A model generated the notes under the pieces. It was not told the DNA's origin and ran no database searches. It saw nothing but the letters and a program-made list of their open reading frames with translations. Source: Larkinella arboricola (GTDB taxonomy: Bacteria > Bacteroidota > Bacteroidia > Cytophagales > Spirosomataceae). Taken from it: a stretch of DNA of 64,000 nt. The translations under genes were made by a program, and so were the position numbers. This document shows, one piece after another, positions 8,226-16,369 of the stretch; within the stretch, counting starts at the first letter, position 1; each line of letters opens with the position of its first letter. Location: the NCBI RefSeq assembly GCF_003259745.1, contig NZ_QLMC01000005.1, positions 124,001 to 188,000 on the forward strand, read 5' to 3'.

Positions 8226-10244
8226 ATGAAACATACATCTATTCTTCGTCGGACGGCCTTTGGTGCTTTGTTATCGGCAGCCATCTGTTCGGCGGGTTGG
8301 GCGCAGGAGTCGCCAAAAGAAGAAGATTTCTTTAAAATTCTGAAAGTATCAGCACCGGAAGGAACACTGCTGGAAGTAGGCGGTTTGACCGTGCTGCCGA
8401 ACGGCGATCTGGGCGTGGCAACCCGTCGGGGCGACATCTGGATCGTTGAAAACCCGACCAGCCGCCGGCCGTTCTTCCGCAAATTTGCGTCGGGACTGCA
8501 CGAAGTGCTGGGCCTGGCCTATAAAGACGGAGCCCTCTACTGCGCCCAACGCGGTGAGTTGACCAAACTGGTGGATACCAACAAAGACGGCAAAGCGGAT
8601 GTCATCGAAACCGTCACCAATATTCCGGTTTCGGGACACTACCACGAATATACCTTTGGTCCCAAGCTGGCCCCGGATGGCTCGTATTTCATCTCGGGTA
8701 ACGTAGCGTTTGGCGACGAAAAATGGTGGGCGGGCGAAAGCCGGGTCCCCTGGCGCGGCTGGATTATGCACATCACCAAAGACGGACAGATTGAACCCTG
8801 GGCAACGGGTGTACGGTCTCCGGCGGGTCTGGGCATGATCGACGGTGAACTGTTCTACGCCGATAACCAGGGCGACTGGATTGGTTCAGGGGGTGTTTGG
8901 CACGTCAAGAAAGGTGCTTTCATGGGCCACCCGGCAGGTCTGCGCTGGAGCGGTGATCCGAAGTCACCCGTTAAACTGACGCAGGAACAGGTATACGCCA
9001 AGGTAAATCCGCGCGATAACCGCGATGAGCGGGGCCGGGCCATCAAGCCGGAAAACGTGGTGGACGAGAAATTCGTGACCCTGTTCGAAATGAAGAAAGA
9101 GTTTCCGGAAATTCAATTGCCGGTGGTGTGGCTGCCCCACGGTATTCAGGGCATTTCCAACTCCGAAATCACGCAGATTCCGGAAGGCTCGTTTGGGCCT
9201 TTCCAGGGGCAGTTGCTGGTAGGCGATCAGGGACAGAGCAAGATCACACGTGTGTTTATGGAAAAAGTCAACGGTGAATACCAGGGAGCTTCCATTGATT
9301 TCCGGAGTGGTTTCCGCTCGGGCGTTCTGCGGATGGCCTGGGCCAAAGACGGTTCGCTGTTTGTGGGCGAAACCAACCGGGGCTGGGGTTCGGCCGGTGA
9401 AGCTGATGAGGGTCTGCAACGCCTGACCTGGAACAACCAGCTGCCGTTTGAGATGCGGGCCGTTCGCGCCATGCCCGACGGTTTTGAGGTTGAATTCACG
9501 ATGCCGGTAGATCGTAAATCGGCTGAAGACCTGGCTTCGTATTCTGTCGAGAGCTTCATTTACAAATACCACCCGGTATACGGTAGTCCGACGGTGAACA
9601 AAGAAACCTGTACGGTAAAAGGCGTGAAAGTTTCACCCGATGGATTGAAAGCCCGTGTCATTGTGGATAACCTGCGTCAGTATTACATCCATAACATCAC
9701 GCTCGACGGTGTTCGGGCGGTGCAAGGGTCGTATTCGTTGGTTCACCCCACGGCTTATTATACGCTGAACAATATTCCGGAAGGGCAGAAGCTGGCCATG
9801 AGCGAGGTAAGCACCACCAATTCGGCGGCTGTGAAAGCGGCTCCGGCTGCTCCGGCCAAAAAAGGCACTCCGGCGAAAACAGGTGCCAAACCGGGGGCTA
9901 AAACCACGGCTGCCGGTACGAAAACGGGCGCGCTGATTGCCAAAGCACCAACGTTTGAGGAGGTAAAACCGTTATTGAACCGGCACACCTGCTCGGCTTG
10001 CCACAATGCCGAAAAACGGCAGGTTGGCCCGGCGTTTTCGGATGTTGCTAAACGGGGTTACAGCAATGAGAAGATTGTTGAACTGATTTACAATCCGAAA
10101 CCGCAGAACTGGCCGGACTATGCCACGGAAATGCCGCCGATGCCCCAGGTTCCGAAAGCCGACGCGCTGAAAATTGCCGCCTGGATCAACTCATTGGGAC
10201 CCAACGGCAAAACCGCTCCTGCCAAAAACGCAGACCAACCCTGA
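8226..10244 (+). CDS. Sorbosone-dehydrogenase-like beta-propeller with C-terminal cytochrome c domain
   Basis: 672 residues. A signal peptide (to about residue 26) is followed by a beta-propeller (about 35-400) of the soluble glucose/sorbosone dehydrogenase type: PEGTLLEVGGLTVLPNGDLG, GHYHEYTFGPKLAPDGSYF, WLPHGIQGISNSEI, LLVGDQGQSKITRVF. A linker rich in Ala, Pro, Lys and Thr (about 531-570) leads to a cytochrome c domain with the haem motif C589-SA-C592-H593 and a likely Met ligand in EMPPMPQ. So it should pass electrons from a sugar or alcohol substrate to the respiratory chain through its own haem. Co-transcribed with the DUF1080 gene (5-base gap). A quinone cofactor cannot be proven from sequence; a non-catalytic propeller remains possible. 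Confidence 0.85.
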   Translation: MKHTSILRRTAFGALLSAAICSAGWAQESPKEEDFFKILKVSAPEGTLLEVGGLTVLPNGDLGVATRRGDIWIVENPTSRRPFFRKFASGLHEVLGLAYKDGALYCAQRGELTKLVDTNKDGKADVIETVTNIPVSGHYHEYTFGPKLAPDGSYFISGNVAFGDEKWWAGESRVPWRGWIMHITKDGQIEPWATGVRSPAGLGMIDGELFYADNQGDWIGSGGVWHVKKGAFMGHPAGLRWSGDPKSPVKLTQEQVYAKVNPRDNRDERGRAIKPENVVDEKFVTLFEMKKEFPEIQLPVVWLPHGIQGISNSEITQIPEGSFGPFQGQLLVGDQGQSKITRVFMEKVNGEYQGASIDFRSGFRSGVLRMAWAKDGSLFVGETNRGWGSAGEADEGLQRLTWNNQLPFEMRAVRAMPDGFEVEFTMPVDRKSAEDLASYSVESFIYKYHPVYGSPTVNKETCTVKGVKVSPDGLKARVIVDNLRQYYIHNITLDGVRAVQGSYSLVHPTAYYTLNNIPEGQKLAMSEVSTTNSAAVKAAPAAPAKKGTPAKTGAKPGAKTTAAGTKTGALIAKAPTFEEVKPLLNRHTCSACHNAEKRQVGPAFSDVAKRGYSNEKIVELIYNPKPQNWPDYATEMPPMPQVPKADALKIAAWINSLGPNGKTAPAKNADQP

Positions 10245-10245
10245 G

Positions 10246-10323
10246 GAGTGAAGAATTAAGAGTGAAGAGTTAAGAATTAATGCGTCCGCCAACTCTTCAT
10301 TCTTCACTCTTAACTCATCATTC
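10246..10323. repeat. Imperfect palindromic intergenic spacer of GAGTGAAGA/TTAAGA units
   Basis: Arms 10246-10280 and 10289-10323 pair at roughly four of five positions across 35 bases with an 8-base loop. Each arm is itself a near-tandem of AAGAGTGAAGA and GTTAAGAA. It lies directly after the cytochrome gene and before the true terminator. Confidence 0.65.
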
Positions 10324-10324
10324 T

Positions 10325-10366
10325 AAAACAGGAAAGCCCGACCAAATGGTCGGGCTTTCCTGTTTT
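10325..10366. terminator. Bidirectional rho-independent terminator
   Basis: AAAACAGGAAAGCCCGACC pairs perfectly with GGTCGGGCTTTCCTGTTTT around a 4-base loop. It serves the convergent propeller/cytochrome and DUF2911 genes. Confidence 0.9.
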
Positions 10367-10406
10367 AATGGGGACCTCGCTGGCGAGTTGCGCCGAGGAC
10401 TCTCCT

Positions 10407-10949
10407 TCAGTGGGTACCGCCGGTTGGTTTGACCGGGATGGAAATGGAAGCCTGATCCCAGGCGATGGTTACGTCAGATTCCGTCGGGGTGATCGTCAGT
10501 TTTTCTACCGGCGTTGTCGTCGTTTTGGCCGGCACCTTGATCTGGGCTACGTCCTTTTTCTTCAATTCAGCGCCTTTCACGGGGTCGATGTAGTCGTAAG
10601 CGCCCCATTGGCCCAGTTTGCTGTTCAGAATCACCGTCCATTCCTTCTCGTCGGGAATGGTAAACAGCGTATACGTACCGGCTTTCACCATTTTATCGCC
10701 GAACATGACATCTTTGGCAAACGTGATCTCGGTGGCTGCGTCTGCGCCCGTGCGCCATACTTTGCCGTATTTTTCCAGCCCGTTGGGGCCAAAAATAACC
10801 CGGCCCCGTTTGGACGGCTGACCATACACTACTTTAATGCTTTTGCCAGGGCTTTCTGCTTTTACATGCGGACTTTTTGCCTGGGCCAATACCAGAGCCG
10901 AGTTCGCCGTGAAGAGAAGCGCGAGGATGAATAACAATCCCTTTTTCAT
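10407..10949 (-). CDS. DUF2911 family secreted protein
   Basis: 180 residues with a signal peptide (about 1-22, ending SALVLAQ). The body matches the DUF2911 family of Bacteroidota: SPGKSIKVVYGQPSKRGR, VWRTGADAATEITFAKDV, AGTYTLFTIPDEKEWTVILN, and a C-terminal beta-rich tail. The function of the family is unknown; proteins are small periplasmic or outer-membrane-side beta sandwiches. It faces the cytochrome operon and has about 240 bases of upstream DNA shared with the divergent hydrolase gene at 11189. Confidence 0.88.
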   Translation of the reverse strand: MKKGLLFILALLFTANSALVLAQAKSPHVKAESPGKSIKVVYGQPSKRGRVIFGPNGLEKYGKVWRTGADAATEITFAKDVMFGDKMVKAGTYTLFTIPDEKEWTVILNSKLGQWGAYDYIDPVKGAELKKKDVAQIKVPAKTTTTPVEKLTITPTESDVTIAWDQASISIPVKPTGGTH

Positions 10950-11160
10950 AGGTACTAAAAAGTTTTAGGTGAATGATTCGTCACAAAGAAAACAAAACTT
11001 AGAGCAAAAAACAGTCGAATGGTTTAATTCACCAACAAAATAACTTGAATTGGCTGTGAAAATAGTACAACCGTAAAGCGAAATACTGCTAGAACAGGGC
11101 CGAAAATCAAACACTTCCGTCTTTACGGGCCTTTGATTTTCCCGTTGGTTTGTAACGGTG

Positions 11161-11168
11161 TACCTTTG
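11161..11168 (+). promoter_or_regulatory. Candidate -7 box (TAnnTTTG) before the YheT-like gene
   Basis: TACCTTTG matches the Bacteroidota -7 consensus exactly and lies 20 bases before the ATG at 11189. A TTG with ideal -33 spacing is absent (a TTTG lies 25 bases upstream). Confidence 0.45.
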
Positions 11169-11188
11169 TGTTTCTTCATTGAAAGACT

Positions 11189-12211
11189 ATGCCGTTGATT
11201 ACCCCGTCGGATTACCGTCCGCCCGCTCATTTGTGGAATGGTCACCTGCAAACGATCATTCCGTCGCTGTTCCGGAAGGTGGAGGTGCCTTACGTTCGTG
11301 AGCGGATTGAAACACCGGACGATGACTTTCTGGACCTGGACTGGAGCTTCTCCGGCGTTCAGAACGAAGTGCCAGGAGGGAAGCGTGATGAAATTGAAAA
11401 GGAGAATAGTGGACTCAAAAAACGCTTAACCATCCTTTCCCACGGTTTGGAAGGGGATTCCCGGCGGCAGTACCTGGCCGGGATGGTGCGGCATCTGACG
11501 GCCAACGGGTTTGATTGCCTGGCCTGGCATTACCGGAGTTGCAGCGGAGAAATGAACCGGCAGGCCCGGTTTTATCACCTGGGCGAAACCAGCGATTTGC
11601 AGTTTGTGATCGATTATGCCTTGCAGAAAGGGTATCAGCACATTAACCTTATGGGATTCAGTGCCGGGGGCAATATTACGTTAAAGTACCTGGGTGAACG
11701 CGGGAAGGATATCCATCCGGCTATTGAGAAAGCCGTGGTGTTTTCGGTGCCTCTGCATCTGACCACCGCATCGCGCCGACTGGAAGCCTGGGACAGCCAG
11801 ATTTACAACAAACGGTTTAATCGGACCCTGAAACGCAAAGTTTTTCAGAAAGCCGCGATAATGCCGGGTGTGATCCATACGGAGGGATTGCAAAAAGTGC
11901 GAACTTTGCGGGACTTTGATAACCTGTTCACATCCAGACTGCACGGTTTTCGGGATGCCGAGGATTATTACCAGCAGAGCAGTTCGTTGCAGTATCTGGA
12001 TAAAATTGCGATTCCGACTCTGGTTGTCAACGCTAAAAATGATCCTTTTTTGTCGCGCGAGTGTTTCCCGGAAGAACTGGCGCAGCAACTGCCCAATGTC
12101 TGGATGGAATTTCCGGCCCAGGGAGGGCACTGCGGTTTTGCGCCGGCTGGACGAAACACGGACGTGTACTGGTCGGAGGAGCGGGCGTTACGGTTTTTGA
12201 AGGAAAAATAG
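11189..12211 (+). CDS. YheT-type alpha/beta-fold hydrolase
   Basis: 340-residue alpha/beta hydrolase of the YheT/UPF0017 (ABHD1/3-like) family. Seen: the family opening PPAHLWNGHLQTIIPSLFRK, then LTILSHGLEGDSRRQY, the nucleophile elbow GFSAGG with S158, the acid region PTLVVNAKNDPFLS, and the catalytic His in QGGHCGF. Family members are esterases or lipases of unknown physiological substrate. Cytoplasmic, no signal peptide. It stands alone as a rightward gene; the next rightward gene starts about 200 bases on. Confidence 0.92.
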   Translation: MPLITPSDYRPPAHLWNGHLQTIIPSLFRKVEVPYVRERIETPDDDFLDLDWSFSGVQNEVPGGKRDEIEKENSGLKKRLTILSHGLEGDSRRQYLAGMVRHLTANGFDCLAWHYRSCSGEMNRQARFYHLGETSDLQFVIDYALQKGYQHINLMGFSAGGNITLKYLGERGKDIHPAIEKAVVFSVPLHLTTASRRLEAWDSQIYNKRFNRTLKRKVFQKAAIMPGVIHTEGLQKVRTLRDFDNLFTSRLHGFRDAEDYYQQSSSLQYLDKIAIPTLVVNAKNDPFLSRECFPEELAQQLPNVWMEFPAQGGHCGFAPAGRNTDVYWSEERALRFLKEK

Positions 12212-12418
12212 CCGTTGTGTTGGCCTTTCGGGTGTTGAGGGATGGTACGTTTTATAGGCGTAATCTTTGGGTATGAGGTGGTTGCATCCGGTGTCCGGCA
12301 AGCCTGCCCAGCGGTACTGATTACAAGATTATCTGAAAAATAAGTAGAGTTCATCTTCCGATACTAAGGCAGGCATTGGAAGAAATATTAAATGCCGACA
12401 ATTATCAGGAGTAAAGCG

Positions 12419-14323
12419 ATGTTAACCAAAACGCTCGAACAGACGTATTTCGTCATTGATTTCGACAGCACGTTTACCAAGGTAGAAGCTTTGGATGTAC
12501 TGGGTGAAATCTCACTGGCTGCCCACCGCGACCGGGAGGCCATTCTCGAAAAAATCAAGATCATCACCGACCGGGGAATGTCGGGGGAGCTTTCGCTGGC
12601 ACAGTCCATCGAAATGCGGCTGCAACTGCTGACGGCTCATCGTGACCACCTGCCCGCGCTGATCGAAACGCTGAAAAACGAAATCTCGGACTCGTTTCAG
12701 CGCAACCGGCATTTCCTGGCCGAACACGCCGATCAGATTCTGATTGTCTCAAGCGGTTTCAAGGAATTTATTGTGCCCATTGTTACATCACTGGGAATCA
12801 AGGAGGAAAACGTGTTTGCCAATACGTTTGTCTTCGATGAGGCTGGAAATATTGTTGGCTGTGACTGTGAAAACCCACTGGCTACTGATAAAGGGAAAGT
12901 GAAGCTCATCCGGGACCTCAATCTGGAGGGCGACATTTACGTGATAGGCGATGGGTACACCGATTACGAAATTCGCGAGTCGGGGCTGGCCAACCGTTTT
13001 TACGCCTTTACTGAAAATGTTATGCGCCCGAAAGTGATTGAAAAAGCCGATTACGTTGCGCCTTCGCTCGACGAGTTTTTATATCATAACAAGCTGAACC
13101 GCAGCCAGTCGTATCCCAAAAGCCGGATCAAGGTGCTGCTGCTGGAGAACGTTCACCCGGTGGCTGTTCACCTGTTTGAAAGTGAGGGCTTTAACGTAGA
13201 AATCCTGAAAGGAGCCCTCGACGAAGACGAACTGATCGAAAAAATCCGGGATGTGTCTATTCTGGGCATCCGGTCCAAGACGCAGGTAACCAGCCGGGTT
13301 CTGGAGAACGCTAACAAACTCATGTGTATCGGTGCGTTTTGTATCGGTACCAACCAGATCGACCTGAAAACCTGTACCGAGAAAGGTATTGCGGTGTTCA
13401 ATGCGCCCTACAGCAACACGCGTTCGGTGGTCGAGCTGGCCATTGGTGAGATCATCATGCTGGTCCGCAACATTGTGCCCAAGAGCAATAAAATGCACGA
13501 AGGGGTTTGGGACAAATCGGCTAATAACAGCTTCGAGGTGCGGGGTAAAAAACTCGGTCTGGTGGGATACGGTAACATCGGTACGCAGTTGTCGGTGGTG
13601 GCCGAAGCCCTGGGCATGGAGGTGTATTTTTACGATATTGTCGATAAACTGGCGCTCGGCAACGCCAAGAAGTGCAAGACGCTGGACGAACTGCTCGCTA
13701 TTTCAGACTTTGTCAGCCTGCATACCGATGGTCGGGCCAGCAACAAAAACCTGATCGGAGCCCGGGAGTTTGGCCTGATGAAAGAAGGCGTTATCTTCCT
13801 GAATTTGTCGCGCGGCCACATTGTCGATGTGCAGGCGCTGGTCGAAGCCATCAAAAGCGGTCGTGTGGCCGGGGCGGGTGTTGATGTATTTCCGTACGAG
13901 CCGAAAACCAATAACGAGGAGTTTATCAACGAGTTACGCGGTTTGCCAAACGTCATTCTGACGCCCCACATCGGCGGTAGTACGGAAGAAGCGCAGGAAA
14001 ATATCGGTAATTTCGTACCGGGTAAATTGCTGGAATACATCAACAACGGTAGTACATACGGCAGTGTTAATTTCCCCGAACTGCAATTGCCGTTGCTGAA
14101 AGAGTCACACCGACTGCTGCATATTCACGCCAACGTGCCCGGTATTCTGGCAAAAATCAACGCCATATTTGCCAAATACCATATCAATATTCAGGGCCAG
14201 TATCTAAAAACAAACGAGCAGATTGGCTATGTAATTACCGACGTTTCCAAAGATTATTCGGATGAGGTCGTGAGCGAATTGCGGCACATTGACAACACCA
14301 TCAAATTCAGATTAATTTATTAA
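12419..14323 (+). CDS. serA: SerB-SerA fusion: HAD phosphoserine-phosphatase-like domain plus D-3-phosphoglycerate dehydrogenase
   Basis: 634 residues combining two serine-biosynthesis activities. Residues 1-220 are a HAD phosphatase resembling SerB: motif I DFDSTFTK (D14, D16), LIVSSG and IGDGYTDYEI (177-185). Residues 235-555 are phosphoglycerate dehydrogenase: GYGNIG (383-388) for NAD, LNLSRGHIVD, and the catalytic His in TPHIGGSTEEAQ (H517). An ACT domain closes the protein (about 563-634), suggesting serine feedback. The ATG at 12419 is chosen over one nine codons upstream because AGGAG lies at 12407-12411, 7 bases before it. The SerC-like gene follows after 85 bases, so the pathway from 3-phosphoglycerate to serine is gathered here. 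That the phosphatase half is active is inferred. Confidence 0.92.
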   Translation: MLTKTLEQTYFVIDFDSTFTKVEALDVLGEISLAAHRDREAILEKIKIITDRGMSGELSLAQSIEMRLQLLTAHRDHLPALIETLKNEISDSFQRNRHFLAEHADQILIVSSGFKEFIVPIVTSLGIKEENVFANTFVFDEAGNIVGCDCENPLATDKGKVKLIRDLNLEGDIYVIGDGYTDYEIRESGLANRFYAFTENVMRPKVIEKADYVAPSLDEFLYHNKLNRSQSYPKSRIKVLLLENVHPVAVHLFESEGFNVEILKGALDEDELIEKIRDVSILGIRSKTQVTSRVLENANKLMCIGAFCIGTNQIDLKTCTEKGIAVFNAPYSNTRSVVELAIGEIIMLVRNIVPKSNKMHEGVWDKSANNSFEVRGKKLGLVGYGNIGTQLSVVAEALGMEVYFYDIVDKLALGNAKKCKTLDELLAISDFVSLHTDGRASNKNLIGAREFGLMKEGVIFLNLSRGHIVDVQALVEAIKSGRVAGAGVDVFPYEPKTNNEEFINELRGLPNVILTPHIGGSTEEAQENIGNFVPGKLLEYINNGSTYGSVNFPELQLPLLKESHRLLHIHANVPGILAKINAIFAKYHINIQGQYLKTNEQIGYVITDVSKDYSDEVVSELRHIDNTIKFRLIY

Positions 14324-14332
14324 GAATCAGGG

Positions 14333-14376
14333 AGTCAGGGAGTGAAAGGGCGAGTTCGTTCGATCACTCCCTGACT
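14333..14376. repeat. Palindrome between serA and serC
   Basis: Arms 14333-14345 (AGTCAGGGAGTGA) and 14364-14376 are perfectly complementary over 13 bases with an 18-base loop. No T-run follows, so it is more likely an RNA-processing or attenuating hairpin than a terminator. Further CTTTCACTC-type repeats follow up to the serC start. Confidence 0.7.
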
Positions 14377-14408
14377 TCTTTGCTCTTTCATCCTTTCACT
14401 CTTTGACT

Positions 14409-15485
14409 ATGAAACAAACCTACTTCACCGCAGGACCAGCCGAATTATATCCGACGATTTACCAGCATCTGCAAACCGCAATGGATGAGCAGATCGGGTC
14501 AATTTCGCACCGGAGCGCCAAATTCCGGAGTCTATACCAGTTTTGCGTCGAGCAATTGCGCCAACTGCTGACCATTCCGGAATCGCACGGCATTTATTTT
14601 ACTGGTTCGGCCTCTGAAGTGTGGGAACGGATTATGCTCAACTGCGTGGAACACGAGAGCTTCCACCTGATCAACGGATCGTTTTCGAAGAAGTTCTGCG
14701 AATACGCCACGGCGGTTCATAAGTACACGCACAAGCAGGAAAAACCGTTTGGGGAGGGGTTTGATTACGGCGAAGTTCAGGTGCCGGAGTATGCCGAACT
14801 GATTGCGGTGACGCACAACGAAACCAGTTCGGGTGTGCAGATGCGGACGGTTGATATCCACAAACTGAAGCGCAGCAACTCGAAAAAACTCATTGCGGTC
14901 GATATGGTGTCGTCGGCCCCATTTCCGGATCTGGACTTTTCGCTCATTGATACAGCTTTCTTTTCCGTACAGAAAGCCTTCGGGATGCCCGCCGGTCTGG
15001 GCGTCTGGATTGCGGGGGATAAATGCCTCGAAAAAGCGGAGTTGCTCAAACACGGCGATCAGCACATCGGCGCGCACCATAACCTGCCGACGCTCTGGAA
15101 AAACTTCCAGAACTACGAAACGCCCGCAACCCCCAACGTTCTTTTTATTTACCTGTTGGGCAAAATTGCGCAGGATTTCAACCGGATCGGTATTGAAACC
15201 ATCCGGAAGGAAACCGAAGAAAAAGCCAGGATGCTCTATAAATTCATCGAAAGCCATCCGGAGTTTTCGCCTTTCGTGAAAGAAGAACGGCACCGCTCGC
15301 GGACCGTCGTGGTAGCCAATACCCAGAAGCCGTCAGCCGACGTAATCAGCAAGGCGAAAGAAGCGGGTCTGGTCGTGGGCAGCGGCTACGGACAGTTTAA
15401 AGAAACGCAGATTCGGATTGCTAACTTTCCGGCCACCAATACCGAGCAGATCAGCCAATTGATCGACGTTTTGGGACGAGTCTAG
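14409..15485 (+). CDS. serC: Phosphoserine aminotransferase-like class V aminotransferase
   Basis: 358-residue class V PLP aminotransferase. Seen: TYFTAGPAELYPTIYQHL at the start, SISHRSAKFRSLY, the cofactor stretch IYFTGSASEVWERIM, THNETSSGVQMRT, AVDMVSSAPFPDLDF, and the PLP lysine in FFSVQKAFGMPAGLG. The pattern THNETSSG and the QK-x-FG site are as in phosphoserine aminotransferases. It lies after the SerB-SerA fusion, which makes the substrate 3-phosphohydroxypyruvate the best guess. Start ATG at 14409; an in-frame TTG 6 bases upstream is less likely. A generic alanine-glyoxylate-type specificity cannot be excluded from sequence alone. Confidence 0.87.
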   Translation: MKQTYFTAGPAELYPTIYQHLQTAMDEQIGSISHRSAKFRSLYQFCVEQLRQLLTIPESHGIYFTGSASEVWERIMLNCVEHESFHLINGSFSKKFCEYATAVHKYTHKQEKPFGEGFDYGEVQVPEYAELIAVTHNETSSGVQMRTVDIHKLKRSNSKKLIAVDMVSSAPFPDLDFSLIDTAFFSVQKAFGMPAGLGVWIAGDKCLEKAELLKHGDQHIGAHHNLPTLWKNFQNYETPATPNVLFIYLLGKIAQDFNRIGIETIRKETEEKARMLYKFIESHPEFSPFVKEERHRSRTVVVANTQKPSADVISKAKEAGLVVGSGYGQFKETQIRIANFPATNTEQISQLIDVLGRV

Positions 15486-15498
15486 GCGTTCATCTAAC

Positions 15499-15547
15499 AG
15501 AAAACGGCGAATTACACGGGAGCAATACCGGGTGATTCGCCGTTTTC
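15499..15547 (+). terminator. Rho-independent terminator of the serine operon
   Basis: AGAAAACGGCGAATTAC pairs with GTGATTCGCCGTTTTCT at 16 of 17 positions, followed by a T-rich stretch. Confidence 0.85.
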
Positions 15548-15618
15548 TTTGACTGCTTTTTACTTAATAACAATTTCCGGATTGCTGAGTTTTTAAGGGA
15601 ACAACTCAACGCAAACCG

Positions 15619-16296
15619 ATGAAAACCTCTATCAACCGGATTTTTTTTCTGGTTACCATAAGTCTGACAACGTCTGTTGTGCTACGTGCACAGGAAACCG
15701 ATACGCTTCGGCGGGAAACTCCTGCTACAACGACAACTCCACCGCCCACGGATACCACAATGCGGGTAAACCGAACGTATTCGGACGCTCCGCTTTCCTA
15801 TTTCAACCGGCCCGGTTCACCCTGGTTTCGGAGCGGAGCATTTTTACTGGGGGCTTCCATCGGTTTCGGGACCGGTAAGGGGCAGGGATTGTATACGGTA
15901 TTTAGCCCACGAGCGGCCTATTTTGTTCAGCGCGGATTGGCCGTTGGCTTCCGGGGCGCTTTTGAAAGCCGGGCCAACACCAGCTTCCGGGCTAATTCGG
16001 CGGGGGCATTTTTACGGTATTACCCCGTGCGCAACAATTTTTACGTCTACGGTGAAGGGGGATTTAATGTCGGAAAATTTAAATCCAGTGATGTAGGCCC
16101 TAATGACCGTCGCGGTTTCAGCAGCATCAACATCGGTATTGGTCTGGGCCTGAAAGTGGCCGAAAACCTGAGCGTTGAAGCCATGATCGAAAACAATTAT
16201 TACGATAAAGCCCCGGTTTATTCGGGGAATAACCGGGGCCCTCAGATTAAAGTCGGCATCAATTACCACTTCCCGGGCCGGGATCGGTATTATTAA
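15619..16296 (+). CDS. Small outer-membrane beta-barrel protein
   Basis: 225 residues: signal peptide (about 1-24, ending VVLRAQ), a Thr/Pro-rich linker (about 25-50, with TTTTPPPTDTT), then alternating hydrophobic strands and glycine-aromatic turns typical of an 8-stranded outer-membrane barrel (FLLGASIGFGTGKGQGLY, AVGFRGAFESRANTSF, VYGEGGFNVGKF, NIGIGLGLKVAENLSVEAM, IKVGINYHF). The C-terminus is aromatic (RDRYY), as needed for barrel assembly. It is a single transcription unit between two terminators. Function is not known; such OmpW/OmpA-barrel-like proteins are common in Bacteroidota. Confidence 0.8.
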   Translation: MKTSINRIFFLVTISLTTSVVLRAQETDTLRRETPATTTTPPPTDTTMRVNRTYSDAPLSYFNRPGSPWFRSGAFLLGASIGFGTGKGQGLYTVFSPRAAYFVQRGLAVGFRGAFESRANTSFRANSAGAFLRYYPVRNNFYVYGEGGFNVGKFKSSDVGPNDRRGFSSINIGIGLGLKVAENLSVEAMIENNYYDKAPVYSGNNRGPQIKVGINYHFPGRDRYY

Positions 16297-16312
16297 GCGA
16301 ACGGACCCTTGT

Positions 16313-16353
16313 CTTTCGTCCGGTATTTCAGCCAAGGGCAACCCGGACGAAAG
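16313..16353. terminator. Hairpin between convergent genes
   Basis: CTTTCGTCCGG (16313-16323) pairs perfectly with CCGGACGAAAG (16343-16353). It separates the barrel gene from the M13 peptidase gene. No clear T-run, so termination is likely but not certain. Confidence 0.6.
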
Positions 16354-16369
16354 GCATGGGGATACGGTA

